From Clostridia bacterium (GTDB lineage: Bacteria > Bacillota > Clostridia > TANB77 > CAG-508), in the NCBI GenBank assembly GCA_017479865.1, contig JAFVBS010000020.1:1-61715 (forward strand): a stretch of DNA of 61,715 nt, read 5' to 3'. The notes under the pieces are model-generated. The model worked only from the letters and a program-made list of their open reading frames with translations. It made no database searches and had not been told where the DNA came from. Every line of letters begins with the position of its first letter. Position 1 is the stretch's first letter. Positions 35,289 through 43,310 of this stretch are shown here, in pieces. Position numbers and translations under genes: made by a program.

Positions 35289-36545
35289 ATGAGTGTTATT
35301 ATAGTAGGAGGGGGACCTGCCGGAATGATAGCAGCTATCGCTGCTTCCAAGAGTGGAGAGCAAGTCACCCTATTAGAAAAAAATAGTCAGTTAGGAAAGA
35401 AACTTTTAATTACGGGCAAAGGAAGATGTAATATTACCAGTTCATTACCAATGGACGACTTCATCAAAAATGTGCCTGGAAATGGGAAGTTTCTTTATAG
35501 TGCCCTTCAAAATTATACCAATCAGGACATCATTGAGATGTTAGAACAAAATGGAGTCAAAGTAAAAGAAGAAAGAGGCAACAGAATCTTTCCGGTTTCC
35601 AATAGGGCAATAGATGTCAGAGATGCTATGGAAAAAGTATTAAAGCAAAATCATGTTACCATCAAGTTGGGGGCGACCGTAAAAGATATTTTACAACAAA
35701 ATGGGCAAGTAGTCGGAGTCAAGTTACAAAATGGAGAAACATTAGAAGCGGATAAAATTATTATTGCAACAGGAGGAAAAAGCTATCCAGGTACTGGCTC
35801 TACAGGAGATGGGTACAGGTTAGCAGAGCGATTAGGACATCACATTACTGAAGTTAGGCCATCTTTAGTACCATTGATTGCAAATTCTTCTGGTAGAAAA
35901 ATTTGCAAAAAGATGCAGGGACTGAGTTTAAGGAATGTGGCAATCAAGTTCAAAGATGTCCAAGATGGAAAAGTGATTTATGAGGACTTTGGAGAAATGC
36001 TATTTACCCATGAGGGAGTATCGGGTCCAACCATTTTAAGCGGTTCTGCGCACCTTTTACGATACAAAAATGTCGATGAATTGTTGAGGGACAACAAAAT
36101 TCAATTAATCATTGACCTCAAACCGGCATTATCAGAAGAAAAATTAGATGCCCGAATTTTAAGAGATTTTGCAGAAGAAAAAAACAAATTATTTAAAAAT
36201 AGCTTAGATAAGCTATTACCAAAGAAAATGATTGATGTCATTGTGGCACTTTCACGCATTGAAGGCAACAAAATGGTCAACGAAGTGACCAAAAAAGAAA
36301 GAGAAGCATTAGTTTTTTTATTAAAGCATTTTGAAATTACTCTCAGTCAATTTGGAACAATCGAAGAAGCAATTGTAACTAGCGGGGGAATTTCCACGAA
36401 AGAGATTAATCCAAAGACGATGGAATCAAAGCTAGTGAAAGGACTTTATTTTGCAGGAGAAGTTATTGATGTTGATGCTTACACAGGAGGCTTTAATTTA
36501 CAAATTGCTTATTCGACAGGTTACACAGCGGGAACCTTCTTTTAG
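35289..36545 (+). CDS. FAD-dependent oxidoreductase of the HI0933/YhiN family
   Basis: 418 residues. GGGPAGMIAAIAASKSG is the dinucleotide-binding start, KGRCNITS and GGKSYPGTGSTGDGY follow as in HI0933-like flavoproteins, and GGFNLQIAYSTGYTAG closes the FAD site. The reaction is unknown; members may handle NAD(P)H-dependent reductions. The last residues (GTFF and the stop codon) are encoded by the left arm of the REP palindrome at 36533, so the palindrome appears to supply the 3' end. Confidence 0.92.
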   Translation: MSVIIVGGGPAGMIAAIAASKSGEQVTLLEKNSQLGKKLLITGKGRCNITSSLPMDDFIKNVPGNGKFLYSALQNYTNQDIIEMLEQNGVKVKEERGNRIFPVSNRAIDVRDAMEKVLKQNHVTIKLGATVKDILQQNGQVVGVKLQNGETLEADKIIIATGGKSYPGTGSTGDGYRLAERLGHHITEVRPSLVPLIANSSGRKICKKMQGLSLRNVAIKFKDVQDGKVIYEDFGEMLFTHEGVSGPTILSGSAHLLRYKNVDELLRDNKIQLIIDLKPALSEEKLDARILRDFAEEKNKLFKNSLDKLLPKKMIDVIVALSRIEGNKMVNEVTKKEREALVFLLKHFEITLSQFGTIEEAIVTSGGISTKEINPKTMESKLVKGLYFAGEVIDVDAYTGGFNLQIAYSTGYTAGTFF

Positions 36546-36642
36546 GGACACCTTCCAAAAGCAGGTTGGAATTAACAGGCAATTTGAAGTGGAAAATTTT
36601 TTTTTCCAACCTGCTTTTGGAAGGTGTCCCTAAAAGAAGGTT
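36533..36642. repeat. BIME-type palindrome overlapping the end of the FAD gene
   Basis: A perfect 39-bp inverted repeat (36533-36571 with 36604-36642) around 32 bases. It is the same element as at 33908, but the inner AAAAGAAGG reads AAAAGCAGG with the matching change in the other arm. Confidence 0.9.
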
Positions 36643-36659
36643 GAGGAAAGGGGGAACAA

Positions 36660-37289
36660 TTGAGAACAATTTTAGATTCAACTACAGCAACAGTCATAGA
36701 AAAAAAATCAAAATTCATTAGCAATCTTTTCTATGTTAGTACTAAGGAAGAGGCAGAGGCAAAAATACGAGAAATGCAAAAGCAGTATTATGATGCGAGA
36801 CATCATTGCTTTGCATATGTCATTTGTGAAAAAGAGAGCCTGGTAGAAAGGGCTAGCGATGATGGAGAGCCAGTAGGAACAGCAGGTAGCCCTATGTTAC
36901 AGTTATTAAAAAAGTATGAATTGCAAAATGTATTGGTGGTTGTTACAAGATATTTTGGAGGAACCTTATTAGGGACGGGAGGATTGGTTAGAGCTTATAG
37001 CGAGGCAACAACAAAGGCAATTGAAGCGGCTACCATGGTAACAGAAGCATTGGGAGAAGAAATTGAAATCACTCTCGCCTATTCGGAATTTGATTATTTT
37101 GGGTACTATTGTCGTAAAAATAATATCGTGATGAGCAACATTGCCTATGGAGATTCTATTGTTTGTACAATTGAAGCAACTTTTCAAGAAAAAGAACAGA
37201 TTATGCACGAAATTAATGAAAACACACTAAAAATACAGAACTTTCAAATCAAAAGAGAAAAATATATTAAGAAAAAGATTGAAAAATAA
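36660..37289 (+). CDS. yigZ: YigZ/IMPACT family protein
   Basis: 209 residues from a TTG start (AAAGGGGG upstream). The core has KFISNLFYVSTKEEAEAKI, DARHHCFAYV, DDGEPVGTAGSPML and VTRYFGGTLLGTGGLVRAYSEA, all family hallmarks. A C-terminal ferredoxin-like domain (about 135-200) follows. The family is related to the eukaryotic translation-stress protein IMPACT; the bacterial role is not settled. It follows the BIME palindrome by 18 bases. Confidence 0.92.
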   Translation: MRTILDSTTATVIEKKSKFISNLFYVSTKEEAEAKIREMQKQYYDARHHCFAYVICEKESLVERASDDGEPVGTAGSPMLQLLKKYELQNVLVVVTRYFGGTLLGTGGLVRAYSEATTKAIEAATMVTEALGEEIEITLAYSEFDYFGYYCRKNNIVMSNIAYGDSIVCTIEATFQEKEQIMHEINENTLKIQNFQIKREKYIKKKIEK

Positions 37290-37327
37290 AGAACAAAGAA
37301 TAAAATGGAAAAAAATTCCAAAAAACT

Positions 37328-37356
37328 ATTGCAATATTTAAAAAAACATATTATAA
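37328..37356 (+). promoter_or_regulatory. Promoter of spo0A
   Basis: TTGCAA (37328-37333), 17 bases, TATAAT (37351-37356). I do not see a clear Spo0A box nearby. Confidence 0.7.
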
Positions 37357-37420
37357 TTTGAACAGTAAAAAATGTAAAATTTTTACAAATTTACAAATAT
37401 TGAAGTAGGAGGAAACAATT

Positions 37421-38239
37421 GTGAGTGAAAAAATGACAGTATTAGTCGCAGACGATAATAGTGATTTTACTATGACATTGTCTAATTATTTGGCAAAAGC
37501 AGAGGATATGGAGATTATTGGAATTGCAAGAGATGGAAATGAAGCCTATAACATGGCTGTAGAACTAAAACCAGACATTCTTCTACTTGACATTATTATG
37601 CCACATTTAGATGGACTAGGGGTGCTTGAAAAATTACATGATACGGAAATGGAAAAGAGACCATTAAGCATTATTTTATCAGCAGTAGGTCAAGATAAAA
37701 TTACACAAAAAGCCATTAGTTTGGGGGCGCAATATTATATTGTGAAACCATTTGACATTAATGTATTAGTGAAAAGAATGCAAGAATTAAAAAATTATCA
37801 ACCATCACAATTCAAAGAGGGGTTTTTTACAAGAGAAATTAAAAATCAATATATTGATATTGCTCCCGAAAAAAAGAAAAGCCAAGAAAATTTAGAGGCA
37901 TTGGTTACCAATGTAATTCATGAAGTAGGAGTACCAGCTCATATTAAGGGATATCAATATTTAAGAGAAGCCATTATGATGGTTATTAAAGATACAGATG
38001 TAATTAATCAAATTACAAAACAGTTATATCCTGAAATTGCGGGAAGATACAAAACAACACCTTCAAGAGTTGAACGTGCCATTCGTCATGCAATAGAAGT
38101 CGCTTGGGGACGTGGACAAACTGAAGCAGTGGAAAGCATTTTTGGCTATACAGTCTCAGCTCAAAAAGGCAAGCCAACAAACAGCGAATTTATAGCAATG
38201 ATTGCAGATAAGTTAAGGCTTGAATTAAAAAGTGCATAA
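37421..38239 (+). CDS. spo0A: Stage 0 sporulation response regulator Spo0A
   Basis: 272 residues from a GTG start with AGGAGG. The receiver domain has Asp11-Asp12 and the phospho-acceptor Asp57. The C-terminal domain from about 155 has [40 protein letters not shown] and [11 protein letters not shown], the signature Spo0A DNA-binding region. Phosphorylated Spo0A starts sporulation by binding 0A boxes. It has its own promoter and terminator, and stands apart from the spoIVB gene that often precedes it. Confidence 0.97.
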   Translation: MSEKMTVLVADDNSDFTMTLSNYLAKAEDMEIIGIARDGNEAYNMAVELKPDILLLDIIMPHLDGLGVLEKLHDTEMEKRPLSIILSAVGQDKITQKAISLGAQYYIVKPFDINVLVKRMQELKNYQPSQFKEGFFTREIKNQYIDIAPEKKKSQENLEALVTNVIHEVGVPAHIKGYQYLREAIMMVIKDTDVINQITKQLYPEIAGRYKTTPSRVERAIRHAIEVAWGRGQTEAVESIFGYTVSAQKGKPTNSEFIAMIADKLRLELKSA

Positions 38240-38252
38240 GACCTTGAAATAT

Positions 38253-38317
38253 AAACTTTCAATGTTTATTGGTTAGCATTTTAAAAATGAAATCAATAAA
38301 TATTGAAAGTTTTTTTG
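38253..38317 (+). terminator. Terminator of spo0A
   Basis: AACTTTCAAT and TTTATTG pair with CAATAAA and ATTGAAAGTT (38294-38312), then a T run. Confidence 0.85.
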
Positions 38318-38355
38318 GAATTTCCTGAAAGAACAAGAAAGTTTGTTCTGTTCGC

Positions 38356-38384
38356 TTGTTTTTTTGCAAAAAATGTTGTATAGT
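38356..38384 (+). promoter_or_regulatory. Promoter of the small hydrophobic peptide
   Basis: TTGTTT (38356-38361), 17 bases, TATAGT (38379-38384). The leader of about 110 bases can form an AAGCT/AGCTT hairpin near 38461. Confidence 0.6.
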
Positions 38385-38501
38385 AATAAACATAAGAAAT
38401 GAGAATAAGCGGAGTGCGTTACCCACCTTTTACTTTTAAATAGTTTACATATTACTCTATAAGCTACCAGCTTGTGAGACTGATATATGGGGGTGGTTAA
38501 T

Positions 38502-38618
38502 ATGGTAGAAACAGCTTTATTAGAAATTACCTACCTACTTTTCTACGGATTAGTAGGAGTTACGGCCATAAATATTGCCTTGTTAATCATCATCTGTTTT
38601 CTACTACATAGGCAATAA
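38502..38618 (+). CDS. Small hydrophobic peptide, probable type I toxin
   Basis: 38 residues, starting MVETALLEITYLLFYGLVG and ending with a short basic tail LLHRQ after a run of Ile/Leu, with GGGGGTGG 5-13 bases before the ATG. One transmembrane span, a basic end and a long structured leader are typical of type I toxins. A convergent RNA with consensus promoter on the other strand reaches the stop codon. Proof of toxicity is lacking; a small holin-like or regulatory peptide is the alternative. Confidence 0.6.
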   Translation: MVETALLEITYLLFYGLVGVTAINIALLIIICFLLHRQ

Positions 38619-38698
38619 AAAATAACCATTCTGCTTTTCCGGGTCGAATGGTTATTTACTATTTTATCTGGTAACCACTTTCGTGGCTCTCATTTCTT
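38613..38698 (-). ncRNA. Convergent antisense RNA of the toxin gene
   Basis: On the minus strand TTGACA (38728-38733), 17 bases, TATAAT (38705-38710) predict a start near 38698. A stem AATAACCATTC/GAATGGTTATT (38621-38631, 38646-38656) followed by six T ends it near 38613, at the toxin stop codon. GCCACGAAAGTGG forms a hairpin near the 5' end. No terminator is seen for the toxin mRNA before this RNA, so the two transcripts would overlap. Confidence 0.65.
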
Positions 38699-38816
38699 AT
38701 CTATATTATACACATTTGATTTAGATTTGTCAAATGTAATTTTCAAAATATATAGTGATGCCGATAGAAGAGTCATAATACAGCCTATAATTGAATAAAA
38801 TATTATGGGTGATAAC

Positions 38817-38957
38817 ATGGAACAACAAAGAAAGACAGAATATTATACATATTGTAGAGTAGGAAACAAAGAACAAATCAACGGAAACAATAAAAAGGAG
38901 AATATACATGCAAAAACAAATTGTAGAACAATATATAGAAAATGTGCTACACAATAG
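38817..38957 (+). CDS. Possible 46-residue peptide
   Basis: The frame reads MEQQRKTEYYTYCRVGNKEQ and on to a TAG inside the next gene, overlapping it by 50 bases in another frame. YCRVGNKEQ resembles the YCRVSxxEQ start of serine recombinases and small phage proteins. The ribosome site GGGTGA is weak. It may be a small gene translated before the one at 38908, or simply its leader. Confidence 0.3.
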   Translation: MEQQRKTEYYTYCRVGNKEQINGNNKKENIHAKTNCRTIYRKCATQ

Positions 38958-39858
38958 GTTAAAGGAATTTCAAATCAAAGAAAAATATATTTTAAAAATA
39001 GATGAGTACATAAAAAGACAAATGTATTCTTTGATTTTCCATTGGAATGACTTAGCATTTCGAAAAGCAATTTTAATCACAGCAATGGAAGAAGCAAAAT
39101 TTTATGAGCCAAAAGCCGAATTAGATATTAAATGTTTTGTTGTAGTGACAATTAGAAATAGCATAATAGAGCAAGTATTTAGCACTGATTATTCTCTAAT
39201 GGAATTGGACAAGCCTCTTAATGAAAAATTTGTAAAACTAATTACAATGGATGCCATTGAATATTTTAAGAATGTTAATTTTACGGAATTATCCAGCAAA
39301 ATAAGTAAAAACAAAATAGAAGATCAATATGGCAAAATAGTAGCAAAATATCCAATCGCATGGAATGCATTAATTCAATTAGGACAATGTAAGGGAAAGA
39401 AAATAATTTATGAAAAAATAAATGTAAAAGAGAAAATAACGATAGAAGATTTTGAAAAAATTGATAGCAATTCAGAAAAATTCCAAAAGAAGCATGAAGT
39501 AGTAGAAACACAATCTGGGATAGATGGAGGATTTTCTCAAAATTTAATTAAATTATTAAGCTATACAACCAAAAGTGAGGGGAATATTTTTTACGTGGAC
39601 TGCTTTAAAATGGCAACAAGAAATTTCGAAAAATTGCTTAAAATAATAGAAATTTTACTAGAAAATGGAGATTATTTTTTAACAAGTAATTATCTATTAA
39701 CAGATTCGTATGTTGGAAAGCGAGAAAACATTTATAAAGCATCCCATGGGGACAGAGAAGCATTTGAAAAAATGAAAAATGAGGAATTCTTTTTTGGTAT
39801 ATCGAAGTTTCATAGAACAATCTTAAAAAATTATTGTGACTATATATTATCAAAATAA
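38908..39858 (+). CDS. Unknown protein, 316 residues
   Basis: AAAAGGAG precedes the ATG. The protein is mainly helical and charged, with no membrane span and no motif I recognise; the central part has KKIIYEKINVKEKITIEDFEK. AT-rich codon use fits an accessory gene. It lies between the toxin-antitoxin pair and mscL. No function is proposed. Confidence 0.6.
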   Translation: MQKQIVEQYIENVLHNRLKEFQIKEKYILKIDEYIKRQMYSLIFHWNDLAFRKAILITAMEEAKFYEPKAELDIKCFVVVTIRNSIIEQVFSTDYSLMELDKPLNEKFVKLITMDAIEYFKNVNFTELSSKISKNKIEDQYGKIVAKYPIAWNALIQLGQCKGKKIIYEKINVKEKITIEDFEKIDSNSEKFQKKHEVVETQSGIDGGFSQNLIKLLSYTTKSEGNIFYVDCFKMATRNFEKLLKIIEILLENGDYFLTSNYLLTDSYVGKRENIYKASHGDREAFEKMKNEEFFFGISKFHRTILKNYCDYILSK

Positions 39859-39866
39859 AATTTCTT

Positions 39867-39912
39867 ATCAAAAAAGCACCACATTATGCTTTTGCCGAGC
39901 TATGCGGTGCTT
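39867..39912 (-). terminator. Terminator of mscL
   Basis: AAGCACC (near 39874) and GGTGCTT (39906-39912) pair; the minus strand continues with six T. It also serves as an end for the upstream plus-strand gene. Confidence 0.8.
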
Positions 39913-39931
39913 ACTTATATCCAAAGTTTTA

Positions 39932-40402
39932 TTATTCTGCTTTAGAATCTTCAGACGAATGTACATCCTCAGCTAATTCAGAGGTACAATGAGGACATCT
40001 AGTAGCCTTAATACTTATTTCAGAAAGACAATATGGACATAATTTTGTAGTAGGTTCTTCCGCTTTTTCTTCTTCCTTTTGCTTTTTTACTAATTTCTGC
40101 ATATCCTCTTTTGCTCTATCATTTAATTTAGTAAAAGTCCTAATGGCAATAAAAATAGAAAAAGCAATAATTAAAAAGTCAATGATGGTAGTAATAAAAG
40201 AACCATATTTAACTTCCGTATTTCCAATCGTCAAAACTAAATCATCAAAGCTAACCTTTCCTGTCACAGATGTAATTAATGGCATAATAATGTCATTTAC
40301 TAAGGAACTAACAATTTTTTGAAAAGCCCCACCAATAATGACACCAACTGCCATATCAATGACATTTCCTTTTAGTGCAAATTCTTTAAATTCTTTTAAC
40401 AT
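39932..40402 (-). CDS. mscL: Large-conductance mechanosensitive channel MscL with C-terminal zinc ribbon
   Basis: 156 residues from the ATG at 40402, the start of the family consensus [24 protein letters not shown]. Two membrane helices follow: [21 protein letters not shown] and [19 protein letters not shown]. The last 30 residues carry CPYC and CPHC, a zinc ribbon not present in the classical channel but seen in some Firmicutes. The channel opens on hypo-osmotic shock. A longer upstream frame has no ribosome site and is rejected. Confidence 0.95.
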   Translation of the reverse strand: MLKEFKEFALKGNVIDMAVGVIIGGAFQKIVSSLVNDIIMPLITSVTGKVSFDDLVLTIGNTEVKYGSFITTIIDFLIIAFSIFIAIRTFTKLNDRAKEDMQKLVKKQKEEEKAEEPTTKLCPYCLSEISIKATRCPHCTSELAEDVHSSEDSKAE

Positions 40403-40482
40403 AGTTTTCCAACCTTTCTTATTAAATTTGGCATAATTATACAACAAAAGTCGAAAAAAAGCAATTGAATGAAACAAAAATA

Positions 40483-40511
40483 TTGACTAATGACTTTGAG
40501 AACTATATAAT
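40483..40511 (+). promoter_or_regulatory. Promoter of nrdD
   Basis: TTGACT (40483-40488), 17 bases, TATAAT (40506-40511). Confidence 0.85.
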
Positions 40512-40544
40512 TTTAACTAGAAATTAGCTGAAAGGAGAGAATTC

Positions 40545-41087
40545 ATGATAGAAGTGCCAGAAAAAGTATCGCAAAAGATTGTTGTCAAAAGAGACGGAAA
40601 AAAAGTGGAATTTGACGGAGCAAAAATTGCAATTGCTATTCAAAAAGGGTTTGGAGACATTATTGGAACAGGAGATAGAGCAGTCGCTAAATATAATGAG
40701 AGTGATGTTAATCGAGTATATGGCAAGGTTCTTTCCAGAATCAAAGAATTAGAGGGCGAAAAAATTAAAATTGAGCAAATTCAGGATTTAATAGAAGAAG
40801 AATTGAAAAAAAATGGATATCAAGATGTTTATGAAGCATTTTCAAGTTATCGAGAAAAACGTGCACAATCCAGAAAAATCTTTTTTGATGAAAAAAAACA
40901 ACATAAGTTTTTAAAAGCATTAGAAAATTTGGGATTAAAATCAGGCCGCGAAGAAGAGATAAGGCAGAAAAACGCAAGTACTATGGAAAATACCGCTATG
41001 CGGAACAATGATACAATATGGCAGAACGATTTCACGAGAATTTGCAAAATCATATTTAATGAAAAAGAAATTTGCGGAAGCACATGA
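40545..41087 (+). CDS. nrdD: Anaerobic ribonucleotide reductase NrdD, N-terminal fragment (frameshifted)
   Basis: 180 residues with AAAGGAG. An ATP-cone regulatory domain (about 10-105: IVVKRDGKKVEFDGAKIAIAI) is followed by the start of the catalytic domain. At NASTMENTAM the normal continuation is GTMIQYG, found one frame over; one extra base near 40999-41000 disrupts the reading. The tail after residue 152 is out of frame. Together with the next entry it makes one class III reductase, which reduces ribonucleoside triphosphates anaerobically. Confidence 0.85.
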   Translation: MIEVPEKVSQKIVVKRDGKKVEFDGAKIAIAIQKGFGDIIGTGDRAVAKYNESDVNRVYGKVLSRIKELEGEKIKIEQIQDLIEEELKKNGYQDVYEAFSSYREKRAQSRKIFFDEKKQHKFLKALENLGLKSGREEEIRQKNASTMENTAMRNNDTIWQNDFTRICKIIFNEKEICGST

Positions 41088-42720
41088 AAATGGGGACATT
41101 CATGTTCATGATATGGATTTTGTTCCTATGGGAACTACTACGAATTGCCACTTTGATTTAAGCAAGTTATACAAAGACGGATTTTCAACAGGGTATGGTT
41201 TTATTCGAGAGCCAAATGATATTATGACATATACAACATTAGCAACAATTGCTATTCAAGCAAATCAAAATGATCAGCATGGAAGCCAAAATATTCCGGC
41301 TTTTGACTATGATATGGCTCCTGGCGTACTAAAAACTTTTAAAAAACAATTTAGGCAAACAGTATATGATTATTTAGAACTAACTGACTTTAATAAGTTT
41401 ATTGCAGTGAATGGAATTGAAAGAGAAATTGAAAAAATTAGTAGTATTGAGTTTGATGTTAGTATTTTTCATCGCTTTTGTAGAGAGTCAAAAGAGCTAG
41501 AGAGACTTTTTTCCCTTTCCTACCAAAAGGCATATGCTAAAACAAATCATCTTACTTATCAAGCGATGGAAGCGTTTGTTCATGACTTAAATAATTTGCA
41601 TTCCCGCGGAGGGGAGCAAGTACCATTCTCTTGTGTAAATTTAGGGACTGATACCTCTAGTGAGGGTAGAATGATAATTCAAAACTTTTTACTGGCCCTA
41701 GAATCTGGCCTTGGAGATCATCAAACTGCTCCATTCCCAATTGCTATTTTTAAGGTAAAAGCAGGGGTAAACTATGAGCCTAATGATCCGAACTATGATT
41801 TATTACAGCTTGCTTGCAAAGTTGCAGCCAAAAGAAGTTTTCCAAATTTTTCATTTTTGGATACCCCATTTAACAAAGTATTTTACAAAAATGGAGATTA
41901 TCATACTGAAGTAGCCTATATGGGGTGTTGCACAAGAGTAGCGGAAAATGTGATTGATGAAGACAAAGAAATTGCGGCAGGAAGAGGCAACTTGTCCTTT
42001 ACAACTATTAATTTACCAAGGTTGGGCATTAAATATGGAAAAATTTCCAATGAAAAGATGAATTTAAAATCTTTTTATAAAGAATTAGAAGAAAAAATGG
42101 ATTTAGTCAAAGACCAGTTATTAGAAAGATTTGAAATTCAGTGCAGTAAAAAAATGTATCACTTTCCATTTTTATTAGGGCAAGGAATTTGGATGGATAG
42201 CGAAAAGCTTAAAAATACCGATAATCTAAAAAAAGTATTCAAACAGGGGACTTTATCAATTGGCTTTACTGGGCTGGCAGAATGCCTAAAAGCATTAACG
42301 GGAAAACATCATGGAGAGAGTCAAGAGGCGCAAAAACTAGGCTTACAAATTATCCAGTTTATGCGTGAAAAATGTGAAGAGTATAGCCAAAAGTACAACT
42401 TGAATTTTACATTAATAGCGCCATATACCAAAGGTTTGTCAGGTAAATTTATTCAATTGGACCAAGCAATTTATGGAAAGTTGAAAGGAATTACCGATAA
42501 AGAGGATTATACTATTTCTTTCCATGTGCCTCAAAACTACAAAATATCCACGGAAAATAAAATTGTGATAGAGGCACCATATCATGCATTGACAAATGGA
42601 GGACATATGACTTATTTGAAAATAGAAAAAAATGCTAGTTCAGAAAAAGTGATGAACCTCATTCGTAACATGAAAGAAGCGGGAATGGGATACGGGATAA
42701 TAGAAGTAGAATCATCATGA
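41008..42720 (+). CDS. nrdD: Anaerobic ribonucleotide reductase NrdD, catalytic part, lacking the glycyl-radical end
   Basis: 570 residues. Family stretches are clear: AHENGDIHVHDMDF, GGEQVPFSCVNLGTD, MGCCTRVAENV and FHVPQNYKIS. Family members go on after the ALTNGGHMTYL region to a zinc site with two CxxC pairs and the glycyl-radical loop RVxGYLG. Here the protein stops at YGIIEVESS and lacks both. Without the radical glycine it could not act. The stop is 17 bases before a palindrome at the edge of the accessory island, and no nrdG follows. It is probably a truncated gene, or the remaining end lies elsewhere. Confidence 0.85.
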   Translation: MIQYGRTISREFAKSYLMKKKFAEAHENGDIHVHDMDFVPMGTTTNCHFDLSKLYKDGFSTGYGFIREPNDIMTYTTLATIAIQANQNDQHGSQNIPAFDYDMAPGVLKTFKKQFRQTVYDYLELTDFNKFIAVNGIEREIEKISSIEFDVSIFHRFCRESKELERLFSLSYQKAYAKTNHLTYQAMEAFVHDLNNLHSRGGEQVPFSCVNLGTDTSSEGRMIIQNFLLALESGLGDHQTAPFPIAIFKVKAGVNYEPNDPNYDLLQLACKVAAKRSFPNFSFLDTPFNKVFYKNGDYHTEVAYMGCCTRVAENVIDEDKEIAAGRGNLSFTTINLPRLGIKYGKISNEKMNLKSFYKELEEKMDLVKDQLLERFEIQCSKKMYHFPFLLGQGIWMDSEKLKNTDNLKKVFKQGTLSIGFTGLAECLKALTGKHHGESQEAQKLGLQIIQFMREKCEEYSQKYNLNFTLIAPYTKGLSGKFIQLDQAIYGKLKGITDKEDYTISFHVPQNYKISTENKIVIEAPYHALTNGGHMTYLKIEKNASSEKVMNLIRNMKEAGMGYGIIEVESS

Positions 42721-42736
42721 AATAAAAAAGGTAGTG

Positions 42737-42790
42737 TTAGGAGCATTTTAATAAGGACAATTCTTATTAAATGCTCCTAAGGCTTTTTTA
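42737..42790 (+). terminator. Palindrome and terminator at the left edge of the accessory island
   Basis: TTAGGAGCATTT (42737-42748) and its partner ending at 42780, with AATAAG/CTTATT inside, then six T. The inner AATAAGGACAA and TTCTTATT also occur in the tnpV palindromes at 49.8 and 61.0 kb. Confidence 0.75.
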
Positions 42791-42811
42791 TGCTCTCGGT
42801 AACACAAAATG

Positions 42812-43189
42812 TTACTCCTTTAAATCGTTCTCATGTTTAAATCCAAATACCATAACAGCATAGAATATTGGCATCATATCTTTTCCAAGTTCTGTAAAAG
42901 AATATTCAACATGAGGTGGTATCTCATTAAATTGTTGTCTTTTGATTAATCCATCATCTTCAAGTTCTCTTAAAGTTGTTGTTAGCATTGTATTTGTAAT
43001 TTCAGGAATATCTTTTTTTATTTGTCCAAATCTAACAGTATCATACACGCAAAATTCATATAATACTTGAGATTTCCATTTTCCTTGCAAAACTTTTAAT
43101 ACAGGTGTTACAGGACATTTCCCATCTTTAGTTAGGATTCCTTCTTTGACTTTTACTAAATATTCTTCATAAGACATTATATTTTTCAT
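42812..43189 (-). CDS. HxlR-family winged-helix regulator
   Basis: 125 residues. CPVTPVLKVLQGKWKSQVLYEF and RFGQIKKDIPEITNTMLTTTLRELEDDGLI are the HxlR winged-helix core; the Cys near residue 24 may sense thiol-reactive or redox signals, as in relatives. It lies divergently from the UvrA-like gene with a 121-base shared region, so it probably controls that gene. Confidence 0.9.
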   Translation of the reverse strand: MKNIMSYEEYLVKVKEGILTKDGKCPVTPVLKVLQGKWKSQVLYEFCVYDTVRFGQIKKDIPEITNTMLTTTLRELEDDGLIKRQQFNEIPPHVEYSFTELGKDMMPIFYAVMVFGFKHENDLKE

Positions 43190-43310
43190 TATACACTCCT
43201 TTAGTACACTTTTTATACTATGAAAGTATTTCCTACGTACTTGATTTATAAATTATTTTTGGTATAATAATTATACTATATAAAAATAAAATGTCAAGAA
43301 GGGATAAAAT
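43190..43310. promoter_or_regulatory. Divergent control region between hxlR gene and uvrA2-like gene
   Basis: AGTAC (43203-43207) and GTACT (43237-43241) are inverted and could form a regulator site, and TATACTATG and AAGTATTT lie between them. GGTATAAT (43260-43267) is a likely -10 for the uvrA side. Confidence 0.5.
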
